Shown one piece after another: positions 8,116-17,163 of a stretch of DNA of 64,000 nt. The stretch is from assembly GCF_003751605.1 (NCBI RefSeq), contig NZ_RJVJ01000001.1:5332001-5396000 (forward strand). Direction: 5' to 3'. The stretch is from Kitasatospora cineracea (GTDB taxonomy: Bacteria; Actinomycetota; Actinomycetes; Streptomycetales; Streptomycetaceae). Position 1 is the first letter of the stretch, and the number at the start of each line of letters is the position of its first letter. The translations under genes and the position numbers were made by a program. Under the pieces are notes generated by a model. That model searched no databases. It was not told where the DNA came from and was given only the letters and a program-made list of their open reading frames with translations.

Positions 8116-9165
8116 CTAGCTGTGTGCAGCCACTCGACGTGGCGGCGCGGTCGACTCTCGGACCGCGAGGATTGGTTCTCGAAGATGCATGCGGCGGCCG
8201 GTGGGCGTGGGGGAGACGATCTCCTCGACCAGCAGGGCGACGCCTTCGGCCGCCATGGCGTCCAGGTCCTGGACGATGGTGGTGAGTGCGGGGTTCAGGA
8301 AGCGCGCTGCGGGGATGTCGTCCATGCCCACCACGCTGACGTCGTCGGGCACGCGCCGGCCGCGGTCGTGCAGCGCCCGGATCACGCCGATCGCCATCTC
8401 GTCGTTGGCGACGAAGACGGCGGTCATTGCCGCGTCCTCGGCGAGGCGGAGCCCCGCCTCGTAGCCGCCCTCGCAGGACCAGCTGCCGCCGACGGGTTCG
8501 GACAGCGGCAGGTCCGCGTCCACCAGCGCGGAGCGCCAGCCGTCGGCCCGGTCGCGGGCGGCCCACCACCGGTCGGGGCCGCTGACGTGGCGGATCTCGG
8601 TGTGGCCGAGTTCGATGAGGTGGCGGGTTGCCACATAGCCGCTGCGGTCAGCGCGTTCGGCGGACTCCACCCGGCGAGGTGACGCGATCCGGTGGAAGCG
8701 GCCCATGGTCAGCACCGGTACGTCGACGTCCACGGCGATGGGCTCTCCGTCATCGATGTCGTCCGGCAGGATGATGCCGTCGACACCCTGTTCCAGCAGC
8801 CGCTCCAGTGGCCCGGCGAGGGCATGGCCCGCCTCCTCGTCCGTGTGCGCGACGATGGCCGCGTAACCCAGGCTCCTGGCCGCGGCTTCCGCCGCGACGA
8901 GGAGTGTCGTCGGTCCGTAGAGCTTGGCTCCGAGCGCGACGACACCGATCCGGCCGGTCCGCCCCGAAGTCAGGCTCCGGGCGGCCGCATTGGGCCGGTA
9001 GCGCAGTTGCTGGGCCGCCCGGAGCACTTTCTCCCGCACTTCCGGGCGGACGTGCGGCTCGCCCCGCATCACGCGCGACACGGTCTTCTGTGACACGCCG
9101 GCCAAACGCGCCACGTCGGTGCTCGCAGGCCGCGGAACCGCCTTGTCCCCATTGGTAGTTGCCAC
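8116..9165 (-). CDS. LacI-family repressor of the glycan-use locus
   Basis: A 349-residue LacI/GalR regulator. The HTH (TDVARLAGVSQKTVSRVMRG, about residues 16-35) is followed by a hinge with YRPNAAARSLTSG and a sugar-binding domain ending near VGMDDIPAARFLNPALTTIVQD. It is first in the operon with GH42, GH43 and probably the GH35-like gene, and is divergent from the sugar ABC importer. Two related palindromes in the shared control region (9234-9245 and 9375-9390) are the likely operators, so the protein should repress both its own operon and the importer until an inducer from the glycan appears. Confidence 0.93.
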   Translation of the reverse strand: MATTNGDKAVPRPASTDVARLAGVSQKTVSRVMRGEPHVRPEVREKVLRAAQQLRYRPNAAARSLTSGRTGRIGVVALGAKLYGPTTLLVAAEAAARSLGYAAIVAHTDEEAGHALAGPLERLLEQGVDGIILPDDIDDGEPIAVDVDVPVLTMGRFHRIASPRRVESAERADRSGYVATRHLIELGHTEIRHVSGPDRWWAARDRADGWRSALVDADLPLSEPVGGSWSCEGGYEAGLRLAEDAAMTAVFVANDEMAIGVIRALHDRGRRVPDDVSVVGMDDIPAARFLNPALTTIVQDLDAMAAEGVALLVEEIVSPTPTGRRMHLREPILAVRESTAPPRRVAAHS

Positions 9166-9233
9166 TGCTCGTCCGATCCTTTCGCGCAGTGCTTCAGCAG
9201 ATGCGACCCAGTGTCGGCTGCAGCGCGGCCTCA

Positions 9234-9245
9234 GACTACGTAGTC
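9234..9245. promoter_or_regulatory. Candidate LacI operator 1
   Basis: The perfect 12-bp palindrome GACTACGTAGTC shares the pattern GACTRCGYAGTC with operator 2. Read on the minus strand it overlaps TTGACT, a possible -35 for the LacI operon. The spacing is 69 bases upstream of the LacI start codon. Binding here would fit autorepression. Confidence 0.65.
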
Positions 9246-9334
9246 AATGAACGCTTGGGAAGACCTTCCGTTCACCACCTCTTCCTCAAGAGGGCATCTG
9301 ACTTGGGAAGTTCGATTCCAATGCGTCGACTCCC

Positions 9335-9363
9335 TTGACGCCACACGTCCGAAAACTTACGGT
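9335..9363 (+). promoter_or_regulatory. Sigma-70-type promoter for the sugar ABC importer
   Basis: TTGACG (9335-9340) and TACGGT (9358-9363) are separated by 17 bases, a standard vegetative promoter layout. The predicted start near 9370 lies just before operator 2. No other promoter of similar quality is visible before the binding-protein gene at 9648, which would leave a leader of about 280 bases. Confidence 0.6.
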
Positions 9364-9374
9364 ACCGCTACCGC

Positions 9375-9390
9375 TTGACTGCGCAGTCAA
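9375..9390. promoter_or_regulatory. Candidate LacI operator 2
   Basis: TTGACTGCGCAGTCAA is a perfect 16-bp palindrome with a central CG step, as is usual for LacI/GalR operators. It begins about 12 bases after the -10 box of the promoter at 9335-9363, so a bound repressor would sit over the transcription start. Its centre is 143 bp from that of operator 1, which would allow looping. Confidence 0.75.
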
Positions 9391-9647
9391 AGTCCGGGCG
9401 GTTCGCAGGCGAGTACCGAAACCGGGCTTGGACTGCTGTGACCGGACGGATCGACACGGTCGGGGCCAGCCATCAGAACGGGACGACATCGACTCGTCAC
9501 GGATCGTGAGGTCCGATCTGGCCGGCGCCAACTTCCGCAACCTCCCGGTGTCAAGACCGGCCCGGCTGTGGCCTGGCCCGCATGTGCGTCCGGTTCCAGG
9601 TCGCCCGCTCGGACGCCCCCTTCCCCCCACGATCGAAGGCAGCACTC

Positions 9648-11003
9648 ATGAGAAATCTCCGCAGAACCACGATGGCCGGCGCCGCCGGCGCCACCTCGCT
9701 CGTCCTGGCACTCACCGGCTGCAGCTCCTCCGGCGACGGGAACGGTACGAAGGCTCCGGCCAAGGCGCTGACGCAGTCGGAGATCGACAAGGCGATGGAC
9801 ACGCCGACGACCATCACCTTCTGGTCGTGGCTCCCCAACATCCAGGACCAGATCGACCTGTTCGAGAAGAAGTACCCCAAGATCAAGGTGGTCCTGGTCA
9901 ACCAGGGCGACGCCAGTGCCCAGTACGTGAAGCTTCGCGCCGCCGTCAAGGCCGGCCAGGGGGTCCCCGACGTCGCGCAGGTCGGCTACGACTACCTGCC
10001 CTCCTTCACGCAGACCAAGAGCCTGCTGGAACTGACCCCGTACGGGGCGGACAAGATCGCCTCCGACTTCGTTCCCGGCGTCTGGAGCCAGGTCGTGCAG
10101 AACGGCGGCATCTACGCCGTCCCGCAGGACTCCGGCCCCATGGGCACCCTGTACCGCACCGACATCCTCTCCAAGGCCGGCGTCGACGCCCCCGCCACGT
10201 GGGCCGACTTCGCCACCGCTGCACAGGAGGTCAAGTCCAAGACCGGTGCGTACATCACCAACCTCCCCGGCAACGACATGCCGCAGACGCTCGGGTTCTT
10301 CTCCCAGGCCGGTGCCAGTCTGTTCACCTACGACGGGAAGACGACGGTCGGCATCAACGTCGACAACGACGTCACCCAGAAGGTGGTCGCCTACTGGCAG
10401 GACCTGATCCAGAAGGACCTGGTGTCCACCGACCCGGACTTCACCGACGCCTGGTACCAGGGCCTCTCCCGCGGCAAGTACGCGACCTGGCTGACGGCGG
10501 CGTGGGGTCCCACCTTCCTGGCCGGCAGCGCCAAGAACACGAGCGGCGCCTGGCGTGCCGCAACGCTGCCGCAGTGGAGCGCAGGGCAGAACGTCTCGGG
10601 CAACTGGGGCGGATCGTCGGACGCGGTGATGGCCGCCACCAAGAACCCGATCCCGGCCTACGAGCTGGCGAAGTTCATCAACAACGACCCGTCGTCCACG
10701 ATCGAGCTCGCCAACAAGCAGTCGCTCTACCCCACGACGATCAGCACGCTGTCCAGCCCCGCGTTCACGGACGCGAAGTCCGACTTCTACGGCGGCCAGC
10801 AGGTCAACAAGTTCTTCGCCGACGTCTCCAGCACCGTCCCGCAGAACCAGAAGTACGTGCCGTTCGAGGACTACGTGAACTCCTCGTACAACGACACCTT
10901 GGGCAAGGCGATCGCCGATCACGGTGACCTGAAGGCCGCGCTGAGCGCCTGGCAGCAGCAGCTGGTCACCTACGCCAAGCAGCAGGGTTTCAGCGTCAAG
11001 TAA
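9648..11003 (+). CDS. Sugar ABC transporter, substrate-binding lipoprotein
   Basis: A 451-residue extracellular solute-binding protein of the CUT1 (carbohydrate uptake) type. The lipobox LALTGC places the lipidated Cys at residue 25. The mature part starts with ITFWSWLPNIQDQIDLFEKK and has the usual two-lobe pattern, ending with YVPFEDYVNSSYNDTLGKAI. ATG 9648 has GAAGG eight bases upstream; an in-frame GTG at 9582 would place the signal peptide too far inside. It is followed by two permease genes after a GC-rich hairpin. No ATPase gene is linked; Streptomyces importers of this class commonly share the MsiK ATPase encoded elsewhere. Confidence 0.93.
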   Translation: MRNLRRTTMAGAAGATSLVLALTGCSSSGDGNGTKAPAKALTQSEIDKAMDTPTTITFWSWLPNIQDQIDLFEKKYPKIKVVLVNQGDASAQYVKLRAAVKAGQGVPDVAQVGYDYLPSFTQTKSLLELTPYGADKIASDFVPGVWSQVVQNGGIYAVPQDSGPMGTLYRTDILSKAGVDAPATWADFATAAQEVKSKTGAYITNLPGNDMPQTLGFFSQAGASLFTYDGKTTVGINVDNDVTQKVVAYWQDLIQKDLVSTDPDFTDAWYQGLSRGKYATWLTAAWGPTFLAGSAKNTSGAWRAATLPQWSAGQNVSGNWGGSSDAVMAATKNPIPAYELAKFINNDPSSTIELANKQSLYPTTISTLSSPAFTDAKSDFYGGQQVNKFFADVSSTVPQNQKYVPFEDYVNSSYNDTLGKAIADHGDLKAALSAWQQQLVTYAKQQGFSVK

Positions 11004-11008
11004 GCGCC

Positions 11009-11028
11009 GGCCGGGCGGGGGCCCGGCC
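11009..11028 (+). terminator. Intercistronic hairpin after the binding-protein gene
   Basis: GGCCGGGC and GCCCGGCC form an 8-bp GC stem around a GGGG loop, six bases after the stop codon. Such hairpins between binding-protein and permease genes often raise the relative amount of the binding-protein mRNA by partial termination or by protecting its 3' end. No T-run follows. Confidence 0.55.
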
Positions 11029-11047
11029 ACTTCACCAGAAGGCAGTC

Positions 11048-11986
11048 ATGACCGCCGAAACACCGCGCCGCATGGCGCTCTCCGCACCGGCCGCCCGCCG
11101 AAGCCGGGGCATCCACGCCGGCCAGACGAGGACGGCGTGGCTCCTGATCCTCCCCTTCCTGCTGGTCTTCGCCGCGTTCTTCACCGTCCCGCTCGGCTAC
11201 TCGGCGTACCTCAGCCTCTTCACCTCGAAACTGGTGGGCGGCGAGGTGTTCAGCGGATTGGACAACTACAGCAGGGCGCTGCACGACCCGCACTTCTGGG
11301 AAGGTCTGCGCCGGGTGGCGTTCTTCCTGTGCGTCCAGATGCCGATCATGCTGGCTGCCTCGACGTTCATCGCTCTCGCGCTGGACAGCCAGCGCGTTCG
11401 CGGCGGCAAGTTCGTGCGCCTGCTCGTCTTCGTGCCCTACGCCGTCCCCAGCGTGGTCGCCACCCTGATGTGGGGGTACCTCTACGGCAAGGACTACGGG
11501 CTGATCACCCAGATGTTCGACGCCGTGGGCCTGCACGCCCCCGACCTGCTGTCCCCGGGGAGCATTCTCGGGTCGACGATGAACATCGTGTGCTGGGAGT
11601 TCGTCGGCTACAACATGATCGTTCTCTACGCGGCCCTCCGCTCGGTGCCGAACGACCTCTACGAGGCTGCCGAAATCGACGGCGCCGGGCAGTGGCGAAT
11701 CGCCTGGAGCATCAAACTGCCGGCACTGCGGCCCGCGCTGCTGCTGACGCTCATCTTCTCGATCATCGGCTCGTTCCAGCTGTTCAACGAGCCCAATCTG
11801 CTGTTCAACATCGCCCCCAACGCGATCGGCAGCGACTTCACCCCCAACCTGTACGCATACAATCTGGCCTTCCGCGGCCAGGACAACAACTACGCAGCTG
11901 CGATCGCCTTCCTGCTCGGCTTCGTGGTCATGATTGTCGCCTTCGTCGTCCAGGGCGTCACCAACCGGAAGGAGCGTCAGGCATGA
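11048..11986 (+). CDS. Sugar ABC transporter permease (MalF/UgpA type)
   Basis: A 312-residue integral membrane protein with about six transmembrane segments. The cytoplasmic EAA loop reads EAAEIDGAGQWRIAWSIKLP near residues 206-225, where the shared ATPase would dock. ATG 11048 has an AGAAGG site just upstream. The stop overlaps the start of the second permease by four bases (ATGA), so the two subunits are translated together and should form a heterodimeric channel fed by the lipoprotein at 9648. Confidence 0.93.
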   Translation: MTAETPRRMALSAPAARRSRGIHAGQTRTAWLLILPFLLVFAAFFTVPLGYSAYLSLFTSKLVGGEVFSGLDNYSRALHDPHFWEGLRRVAFFLCVQMPIMLAASTFIALALDSQRVRGGKFVRLLVFVPYAVPSVVATLMWGYLYGKDYGLITQMFDAVGLHAPDLLSPGSILGSTMNIVCWEFVGYNMIVLYAALRSVPNDLYEAAEIDGAGQWRIAWSIKLPALRPALLLTLIFSIIGSFQLFNEPNLLFNIAPNAIGSDFTPNLYAYNLAFRGQDNNYAAAIAFLLGFVVMIVAFVVQGVTNRKERQA

Positions 11987-12918
11987 CCGCCCCTGCAATG
12001 AGCACCGAGGCGGAGCATGCCGCGGTGAAATCCGCACCCGTGGTCGGTCGTCGGCGGCGCAAGGCGGAGCGCGGCAAGCAGCGGAGCAGCGTGCTGACCG
12101 TCATCATCTGGCTCACGGTGCTCTACTTCATCGTCCCGTTGCTGTGGCTCGTCATCTCCAGCACGAAGGACAACGCCGACCTCTTCACCACCTTCGGCCT
12201 CAAGCTCGGCCACTCCTTCCAGCTCTTCAAGAACCTCGGATCCCTGTTCACCTTTCAGGACGGGATCTACAGCCGGTGGCTGATCAACACCGTCCTGTAC
12301 GCCGTCGTCGGCTCGGTCGGGGCTGCCGTGCTATCCACCATGGCCGGCTACGCCTTGGCCAAGTACCGCTTCCCGGGCTCGCGGGCGGTGTTCAACATCG
12401 TCCTCGGCTCCATCATGGTCCCGTTGACCGCCCTCGCCCTTCCGACCTACCTGCTCTTCGCCGCCGCCCACCTGACCGACACCCCCTGGGCGGTCATCCT
12501 GCCGTCGTTGGTGAGCCCCTTCGGGGTCTACCTGATGCGCGTCTACGCGGCCGACGCCGTCGACGACAGCATTCTGGAAGCAGCCCGCATCGACGGGGCC
12601 AGTGAATTCCGGGTATTCCGCACCATCTCGCTCAAACTGCTTACGCCCGGCATCGTCACCGTCCTGCTGTTCCAGTTGGTGGCCACCTGGAACAACTACT
12701 TCCTGCCACTGATCATGCTCAACTCTCCCAAGCTGTTCCCGGTCACCGTCGGGCTGGCGCAGTGGCAGGGCGCAGCTGCGGCCGGCGGAGGAGCCCAGGT
12801 GCTCTTCTCCACCGTGATCACCGGAGCGTTCGTCTCCATCATTCCCCTGATGATCGCTTTCCTCTTCCTGCAGCGGTACTGGCAGTCCGGTCTCGCTACC
12901 GGTGGCGTCAAGGGGTGA
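11983..12918 (+). CDS. Sugar ABC transporter permease (MalG/UgpE type)
   Basis: A 311-residue partner permease. It has a basic N-terminal tail, about six membrane segments, and the EAA motif LEAARIDGASEFRVFRTI near residues 198-215. The start is the ATG of the ATGA overlap with the upstream permease, and GGAAGGAG lies shortly before it. Together the two permeases define a CUT1 importer without its own ATPase. The GH20 gene follows 84 bp later, so the operon probably continues into it. Confidence 0.93.
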   Translation: MTAPAMSTEAEHAAVKSAPVVGRRRRKAERGKQRSSVLTVIIWLTVLYFIVPLLWLVISSTKDNADLFTTFGLKLGHSFQLFKNLGSLFTFQDGIYSRWLINTVLYAVVGSVGAAVLSTMAGYALAKYRFPGSRAVFNIVLGSIMVPLTALALPTYLLFAAAHLTDTPWAVILPSLVSPFGVYLMRVYAADAVDDSILEAARIDGASEFRVFRTISLKLLTPGIVTVLLFQLVATWNNYFLPLIMLNSPKLFPVTVGLAQWQGAAAAGGGAQVLFSTVITGAFVSIIPLMIAFLFLQRYWQSGLATGGVKG

Positions 12919-13002
12919 GTACAGCGGCGCGAAGTCGAAACAGCGCCGCGCCGGCAATCCGAAGTTTCCGTGCACCGCCGACACCCAAGAAGGTGAATGG
13001 CC

Positions 13003-14610
13003 ATGCGAGACAAGACAAGACCATCTATCACCCGCCGCTCGTTCGTCGGCTCCGCCGCCCTGCTGGGCGGCATGGCGGCAGTGCCGTTCGCGGCCGGGTC
13101 GGCGCACGCTGCCGACCCGGCGACGGCCGGTACGGACCGTCCCCAGACCATTCCCGCACTGCGTGAGTGGTCCGGGCGAAGCGGCGCCTACCACCTTGGA
13201 GCCTCCTGCCGCATCGTCGTGTGCGGATGGGGAAGCGGACAGCTCCGAGGAGTGGCGGAGACCTTCGCCGCCGATCTGCGTGCCGACGCCAAGAGCGCTG
13301 CGAGCATCGCCGTCGGGGACGTCCCCGCGGCCCGAGGGGACATCGTCCTGCGGCTCGGCGCCGTCGACCCGGATCTCGGCGCCGAGGGCTACCTGCTGGA
13401 GGTCGGCGATCGCATCACCGTGACCGCCCGCACCGTGAAGGGGGCGTTCTACGGCACCCGAACCCTCCTGCAGCTGTTCCGGCAGGGGCCGACCGTCCCC
13501 GCCGGTGTCGCCAAGGACTGGCCCCGCTACACCGAGCGCGGCCTCATGGTGGATACCGCTCGCATGAACTTCTCATACGAGTGGCTGGCCGACCGCATTC
13601 GGGATATGGCCTACCTCAAGCTCAACATGCTCCACCTTCACTTCACGGACGACGAGGGCTGGCGCATCGAAAGCCGGCTCGGGGTGCAATCCGATCCCTG
13701 TCTGACCAAGCAGCAGGTCCGCAACCTGTTGGCGCTGGCCGCGCAGTACCACGTCACGGTGGTCCCCGAGATCGACATGCCCGCGCACACCGGGGCCCTT
13801 TTGGCCCACTACCCGCAGTACCAACTGCGGGACTCCTCGGGGGTCGTAGCGCCCGGAAAGATCGACTACTCCATCCCCGGTGCCCGGCGCCTGCTGCGCC
13901 AGGTGGTCGCCGAGTACCTGGACCTGTTCCCCGGCCCGTACTGGCACATGGGCGCGGACGAGTACATCGTCTCGTCCGCCTACGCCGCCTATCCGCAGTT
14001 GGTCGCCTACGCCCAGCAGCAGTTCGGGCCGAACGCGATCGGCAAGGACGGCGTCCGCGGTCTGGTCAACGAGATGCACGACTTCGTGCGCGATCAGGGC
14101 CGCACCATGCGGGTCTGGAACGACCTGTTCAGCCACGAGGGTGTGGTCAAGCTCGACCAGGACCTCGTCGTCGACTGGTGGTCGGACCTCTACTACCCGT
14201 TCCAGCCGGTCAACCCCGACTCGCCGCAGACCCTGATCGACGCCGGATACCGCGTCAACAACCGTGGTTTCTTCCCCACGTACGACTTCCCGCAGGGGCC
14301 GCCGGCGCAGCCGTCGATGCCGTGGACCTACGAGAACTGGGGTGTCGACACCTTCCATGGATTTGCGTACAGCGGCGACTACCCCACCAGTGGGTTTTCC
14401 ACTGTGAGCCCGGCTGCTCCGGGCAACCTCGGTTCAGCCGTCAACCTTTGGAACAGCGGTGGCAGTTGGACCGAGGACGAGGCGGCGGTATCAATCTTCC
14501 CGCGCCTGCGTGTCATGGCGCAGAAGACATGGGAGTCGCCCGTGCTCGTCGCCGGGTACGGCGACTTCCTGGACATCATCACCAGGGTGGGATCGGCGCC
14601 GGGCATCTGA
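13003..14610 (+). CDS. Tat-exported GH20 beta-N-acetylhexosaminidase
   Basis: A 535-residue secreted enzyme. The N-terminus has a twin-arginine signal (ITRRSFVGSAALLGG, then AHA before the mature part). A GH20b-like alpha/beta domain is followed by the GH20 TIM-barrel, with LNMLHLHFTDDEGWR and the catalytic Asp-Glu pair in WHMGADEY (about residues 319-320). Of two close ATGs, 13003 leaves nine bases after AGAAGG, while 12997 leaves only three. It probably releases terminal GlcNAc or GalNAc outside the cell for the importer upstream. Presence next to galactosidases suggests a mixed galactose/hexosamine glycan. The natural substrate is not known. Confidence 0.9.
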   Translation: MRDKTRPSITRRSFVGSAALLGGMAAVPFAAGSAHAADPATAGTDRPQTIPALREWSGRSGAYHLGASCRIVVCGWGSGQLRGVAETFAADLRADAKSAASIAVGDVPAARGDIVLRLGAVDPDLGAEGYLLEVGDRITVTARTVKGAFYGTRTLLQLFRQGPTVPAGVAKDWPRYTERGLMVDTARMNFSYEWLADRIRDMAYLKLNMLHLHFTDDEGWRIESRLGVQSDPCLTKQQVRNLLALAAQYHVTVVPEIDMPAHTGALLAHYPQYQLRDSSGVVAPGKIDYSIPGARRLLRQVVAEYLDLFPGPYWHMGADEYIVSSAYAAYPQLVAYAQQQFGPNAIGKDGVRGLVNEMHDFVRDQGRTMRVWNDLFSHEGVVKLDQDLVVDWWSDLYYPFQPVNPDSPQTLIDAGYRVNNRGFFPTYDFPQGPPAQPSMPWTYENWGVDTFHGFAYSGDYPTSGFSTVSPAAPGNLGSAVNLWNSGGSWTEDEAAVSIFPRLRVMAQKTWESPVLVAGYGDFLDIITRVGSAPGI

Positions 14611-14640
14611 CCTTTCCCGCCCTAGCCTCGATGCTTCGTG

Positions 14641-14669
14641 ACGGCCCGTCGGTTTGTCCGGCGGGCCGT
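14641..14669 (+). terminator. Rho-independent-type hairpin after the GH20 gene
   Basis: Bases 14641-14652 pair with 14658-14669 to give a 12-bp stem (one G-U) with a TTTGT loop, followed by TTT. It lies 31 bases after the GH20 stop and is a fitting end for the importer-GH20 operon. Confidence 0.75.
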
Positions 14670-14776
14670 TTCGGCTGTTAGGGCTGATGGCGGGCATCCC
14701 TGTAGCCCGGCTGCCGCGTCGGGTGGGTGCCGGCTTCCGCCGCTTCGGGTGTGGGGAGAGGGGACGTCGTTGCTGG

Positions 14777-15043
14777 TCATCCGGGGTTCAGCAGTGCTCG
14801 GAGGCGGTCGTACGCGCTGGTGATGATCGGGATCCAGGACCAGTGTCGGCAGAGCCGGAGCCAGGGTCGGCGGCCCGTCGTAACGAGATGGGCGGCGGCC
14901 GAGAACAGGCGCAGCCGTAGGCGTTTTGGTTCCCGCCTACGGGTTTCGCTGGTCAGGGCGAGCATGGGAATCCAGGCGAGCAGCAGGTCCAGGGTGAGCT
15001 GGACTGCCGGGCGTCGGACTTTGTGGCAGGGCTCGTTTCTCAC
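14777..15043 (-). pseudogene. IS1380-like transposase C-terminal fragment
   Basis: An 88-codon minus-strand frame reads RNEPCHKVRRPAVQLTLD, then REPKRLRLRLFSAAAHLVTT and a final WSWIPIITSAYDRLRAL. This is the usual C-terminus of IS1380-family transposases (arginine-rich segment, LRLFSxAAxLVxxGRR, and a W-P-W/I tail). The catalytic core is absent. It marks an old insertion between the GH20 gene and the IS3-like remnant. Confidence 0.65.
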
Positions 15044-15073
15044 GGGTCCTGCCGCTTGAAGGGGCCTGATCGA

Positions 15074-16221
15074 TCATGGTGAGGCCTCCGACGCCTCCGT
15101 CGGAGGAGAAGGCCCGGATCGTGCTGCCGATCCTGGCCAGTCAGATGACCGTCGCCGAGGCGCGCGGCAGGCGAAGGTGTCCGAGCAGTCGACCGGCACC
15201 TGGAAACGCCGGTTCCCGGAGTCCGGCCGGGCCGGCCTCGCGGGCACGTTCGGTCCCAGCGCCCGGGAACAGCAACTCGAAGCCCAGACCGCCGACTTGA
15301 CCCAGGCGCTGGGTGAGGCCGCGGCCGGAGAAGTCCGCGGAGGGTCGGCTGGGCCCTTCGAGGGCCTCGCGGTGATCCGCACCGGGGCGGGCATGCCGAC
15401 CGCGCGGTTCTGCCGACTCATCGGCGTGCCCGAGCGGGCCTGGCGCCGTCACCAGGCCTGTGCCCGCGCCCGGCTTGCGAGGGCGTCCGGGAGAGCGCCC
15501 GTCGGCACGCACCGGCCCACTCGGCCCGGGGCCACCGCAAGGTCTGAGCGATGTGCCGTTGGGACGGTCACCGCGTGTCCCAGGCGACCGCGTTGCGGCT
15601 GCTGCGCGACGAGGGCCTGCTGCTGGAGGCCGGCTACCAGCGGGAACGGCGCCGGCTCGCCGCCCGCCGTAAGGCCGCCTTCGCGACCGGGCCGACCGGC
15701 CCGAACCAGGTCCGGCAGCTGGACTTCTCCGAGTTCGAGACGCCCGGCGGCGGCATCTGGCGGCTCGCGGGCTGCCGGGGCTACTGGTCGACGTACGAGC
15801 TGGGCCGGCACGTGTCGCCCACCGCGAACCGGTACGACGCCATCGCCGCGATCGAACTCGCCGTCAAGGAAGCGGAGTTGCGGCCGGAAAGCCACTGGCC
15901 GAGCTCGCCCCGCGCGACGCGGACGGGACCGTTCAACCGCTGGTCGTCACCGACAACGGCGGACCGTTCCGCTCGTTCCGGTTCGAGGCGTTCATCGCCA
16001 CCCGCCCCGAACTGCGGCACGTCCGCACCCGGGTCCGCACGCCCGGGCAGAACGGTTCACGTGAACACGGCTTCGGCTCGCTCACGTACGAGAAGCTGTT
16101 CCTCGAGGAGATCCCCGACGCCCTCGACCTCGTCCGGAACCGACCCCATGACGTCCACGCCGGCGCCGCGGACCCGCTCATCCCCAACTTTCCCGAACCC
16201 GAAAACCTGCCAGCTGCTTGA
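15074..16221 (+). pseudogene. IS3/IS481-like DDE transposase, multiply frameshifted
   Basis: A near full-length but broken transposase in several plus frames. The first piece is LASQMTVAEA (from 15076). The next, after about one extra base near 15165, is VSEQSTGTWKRRF and AREQQLEAQTADLTQAL. The third is MCRWDGHRVSQATALRLLRD with QVRQLDFSEFET (first Asp) from 15551. The last, from about 15895, has VTDNGGPFRSFRFEAF (second Asp) and REHGFGSLTYEKLF (Glu) and stops at 16221. All catalytic residues can still be read, so decay is by frameshift rather than deletion. Terminal repeats were not identified by eye. Confidence 0.75.
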
Positions 16222-16345
16222 CGCAGGAGACGCGTGGCGTGCTGCTGGAAGAGAGAAGCCGTCACGTACCAGGCGATGGGCTTCCCCACATCCGAGACGG
16301 CCCGGGGTTGCGCCTGCGACGAGTCGGCATCGGGCGTAAAAGCCT

Positions 16346-17032
16346 TCAGCGCCCTCTTGGATTGGCGCGGACAAGGCCGGACTTGTAGGCGAAGACGACG
16401 AGTTGAGCGCGGTCGCGGGCGTGGAGCTTGGTCATGGCGCGGTGAATATGCGTGCGGACGGTGAGCGGGCTGACGACGAGCAGCGCGGCGATTTCGTCGT
16501 TGGCCAGGCCCTCGGCGGCCAGGGCCATGACCTCTCGCTCGCGTGCGGTCAGATTCTCGAGACCGACTGGTTCAGCCAGAGGTTCCACACCCGGCGAGTC
16601 GGGCGTGGCGAGGAACCGGCTGATCAGGGTCCGGGTCGCATGGGGGGAGAGCAACGCTTCTCCTGCGGCGATGGTGCGGATGCCGTTGAGAAGGTCGTCG
16701 GCACTGACGTCTTTGCCAAGGAAGCCGGACGCGCCTGCTTGTAGGGCCTGAGCCACGTACTCGTCCATCTCGAACGTCGTGAGAATCAGGACGCGTGTGC
16801 GGGAAAGTGCAGGGTCCGAACAGATGGCGGTGGTGGCGGCGATTCCGTCCATGCCGGGCATTCTGATGTCCATCAGGACGACATCAGGACGGTGAGCGAA
16901 GGCCAGAGCGATTGCCTCGGCCCCGTCTGAGGCTTCCCCGACCACGTCCATGTCTTCATCCATGTCGATGAGAAGGCGGAACGTGGCGCGGAGCAGCGCC
17001 TGATCATCGGCCAGCAGCACTCGGATGGTCAT
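16346..17032 (-). CDS. NarL/LuxR-type response regulator
   Basis: A 228-residue two-component regulator. The receiver domain has the acidic pair in VLLADDQALLRAT, phospho-acceptor Asp55 in VVLMDIRMPG, and Lys in FLGKDVSADD. The LuxR-type HTH starts with LTAREREVMALAAEG (about residue 157) and ends with TVRTHIHRAMTKLHARDR. ATG 17032 with GGAGAGG eight bases upstream gives the normal N-terminus; the longer frame to 17098 adds an unrelated tail. It lies 131 bp after the MMPL gene on the same strand, with the partner kinase transcribed the other way at 19668. Confidence 0.9.
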   Translation of the reverse strand: MTIRVLLADDQALLRATFRLLIDMDEDMDVVGEASDGAEAIALAFAHRPDVVLMDIRMPGMDGIAATTAICSDPALSRTRVLILTTFEMDEYVAQALQAGASGFLGKDVSADDLLNGIRTIAAGEALLSPHATRTLISRFLATPDSPGVEPLAEPVGLENLTAREREVMALAAEGLANDEIAALLVVSPLTVRTHIHRAMTKLHARDRAQLVVFAYKSGLVRANPRGR

Positions 17033-17163
17033 CGATTCGCCTCTCCTCCAGGTGCCAGGGGCAACGGACAGCCCCGTCGACGCTGCTTCCATCATCACAA
17101 CTTAACGTTCGAGGGAACTCGGTGGGGCCGCCAGCATGCTGGCGGCCCCACCCGGGTGTTCCG

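Noticed and set aside
9387..11030. A 547-codon minus-strand open frame
   Set aside because: Antisense shadow of the sugar-binding lipoprotein gene, which has a lipobox and family motifs.
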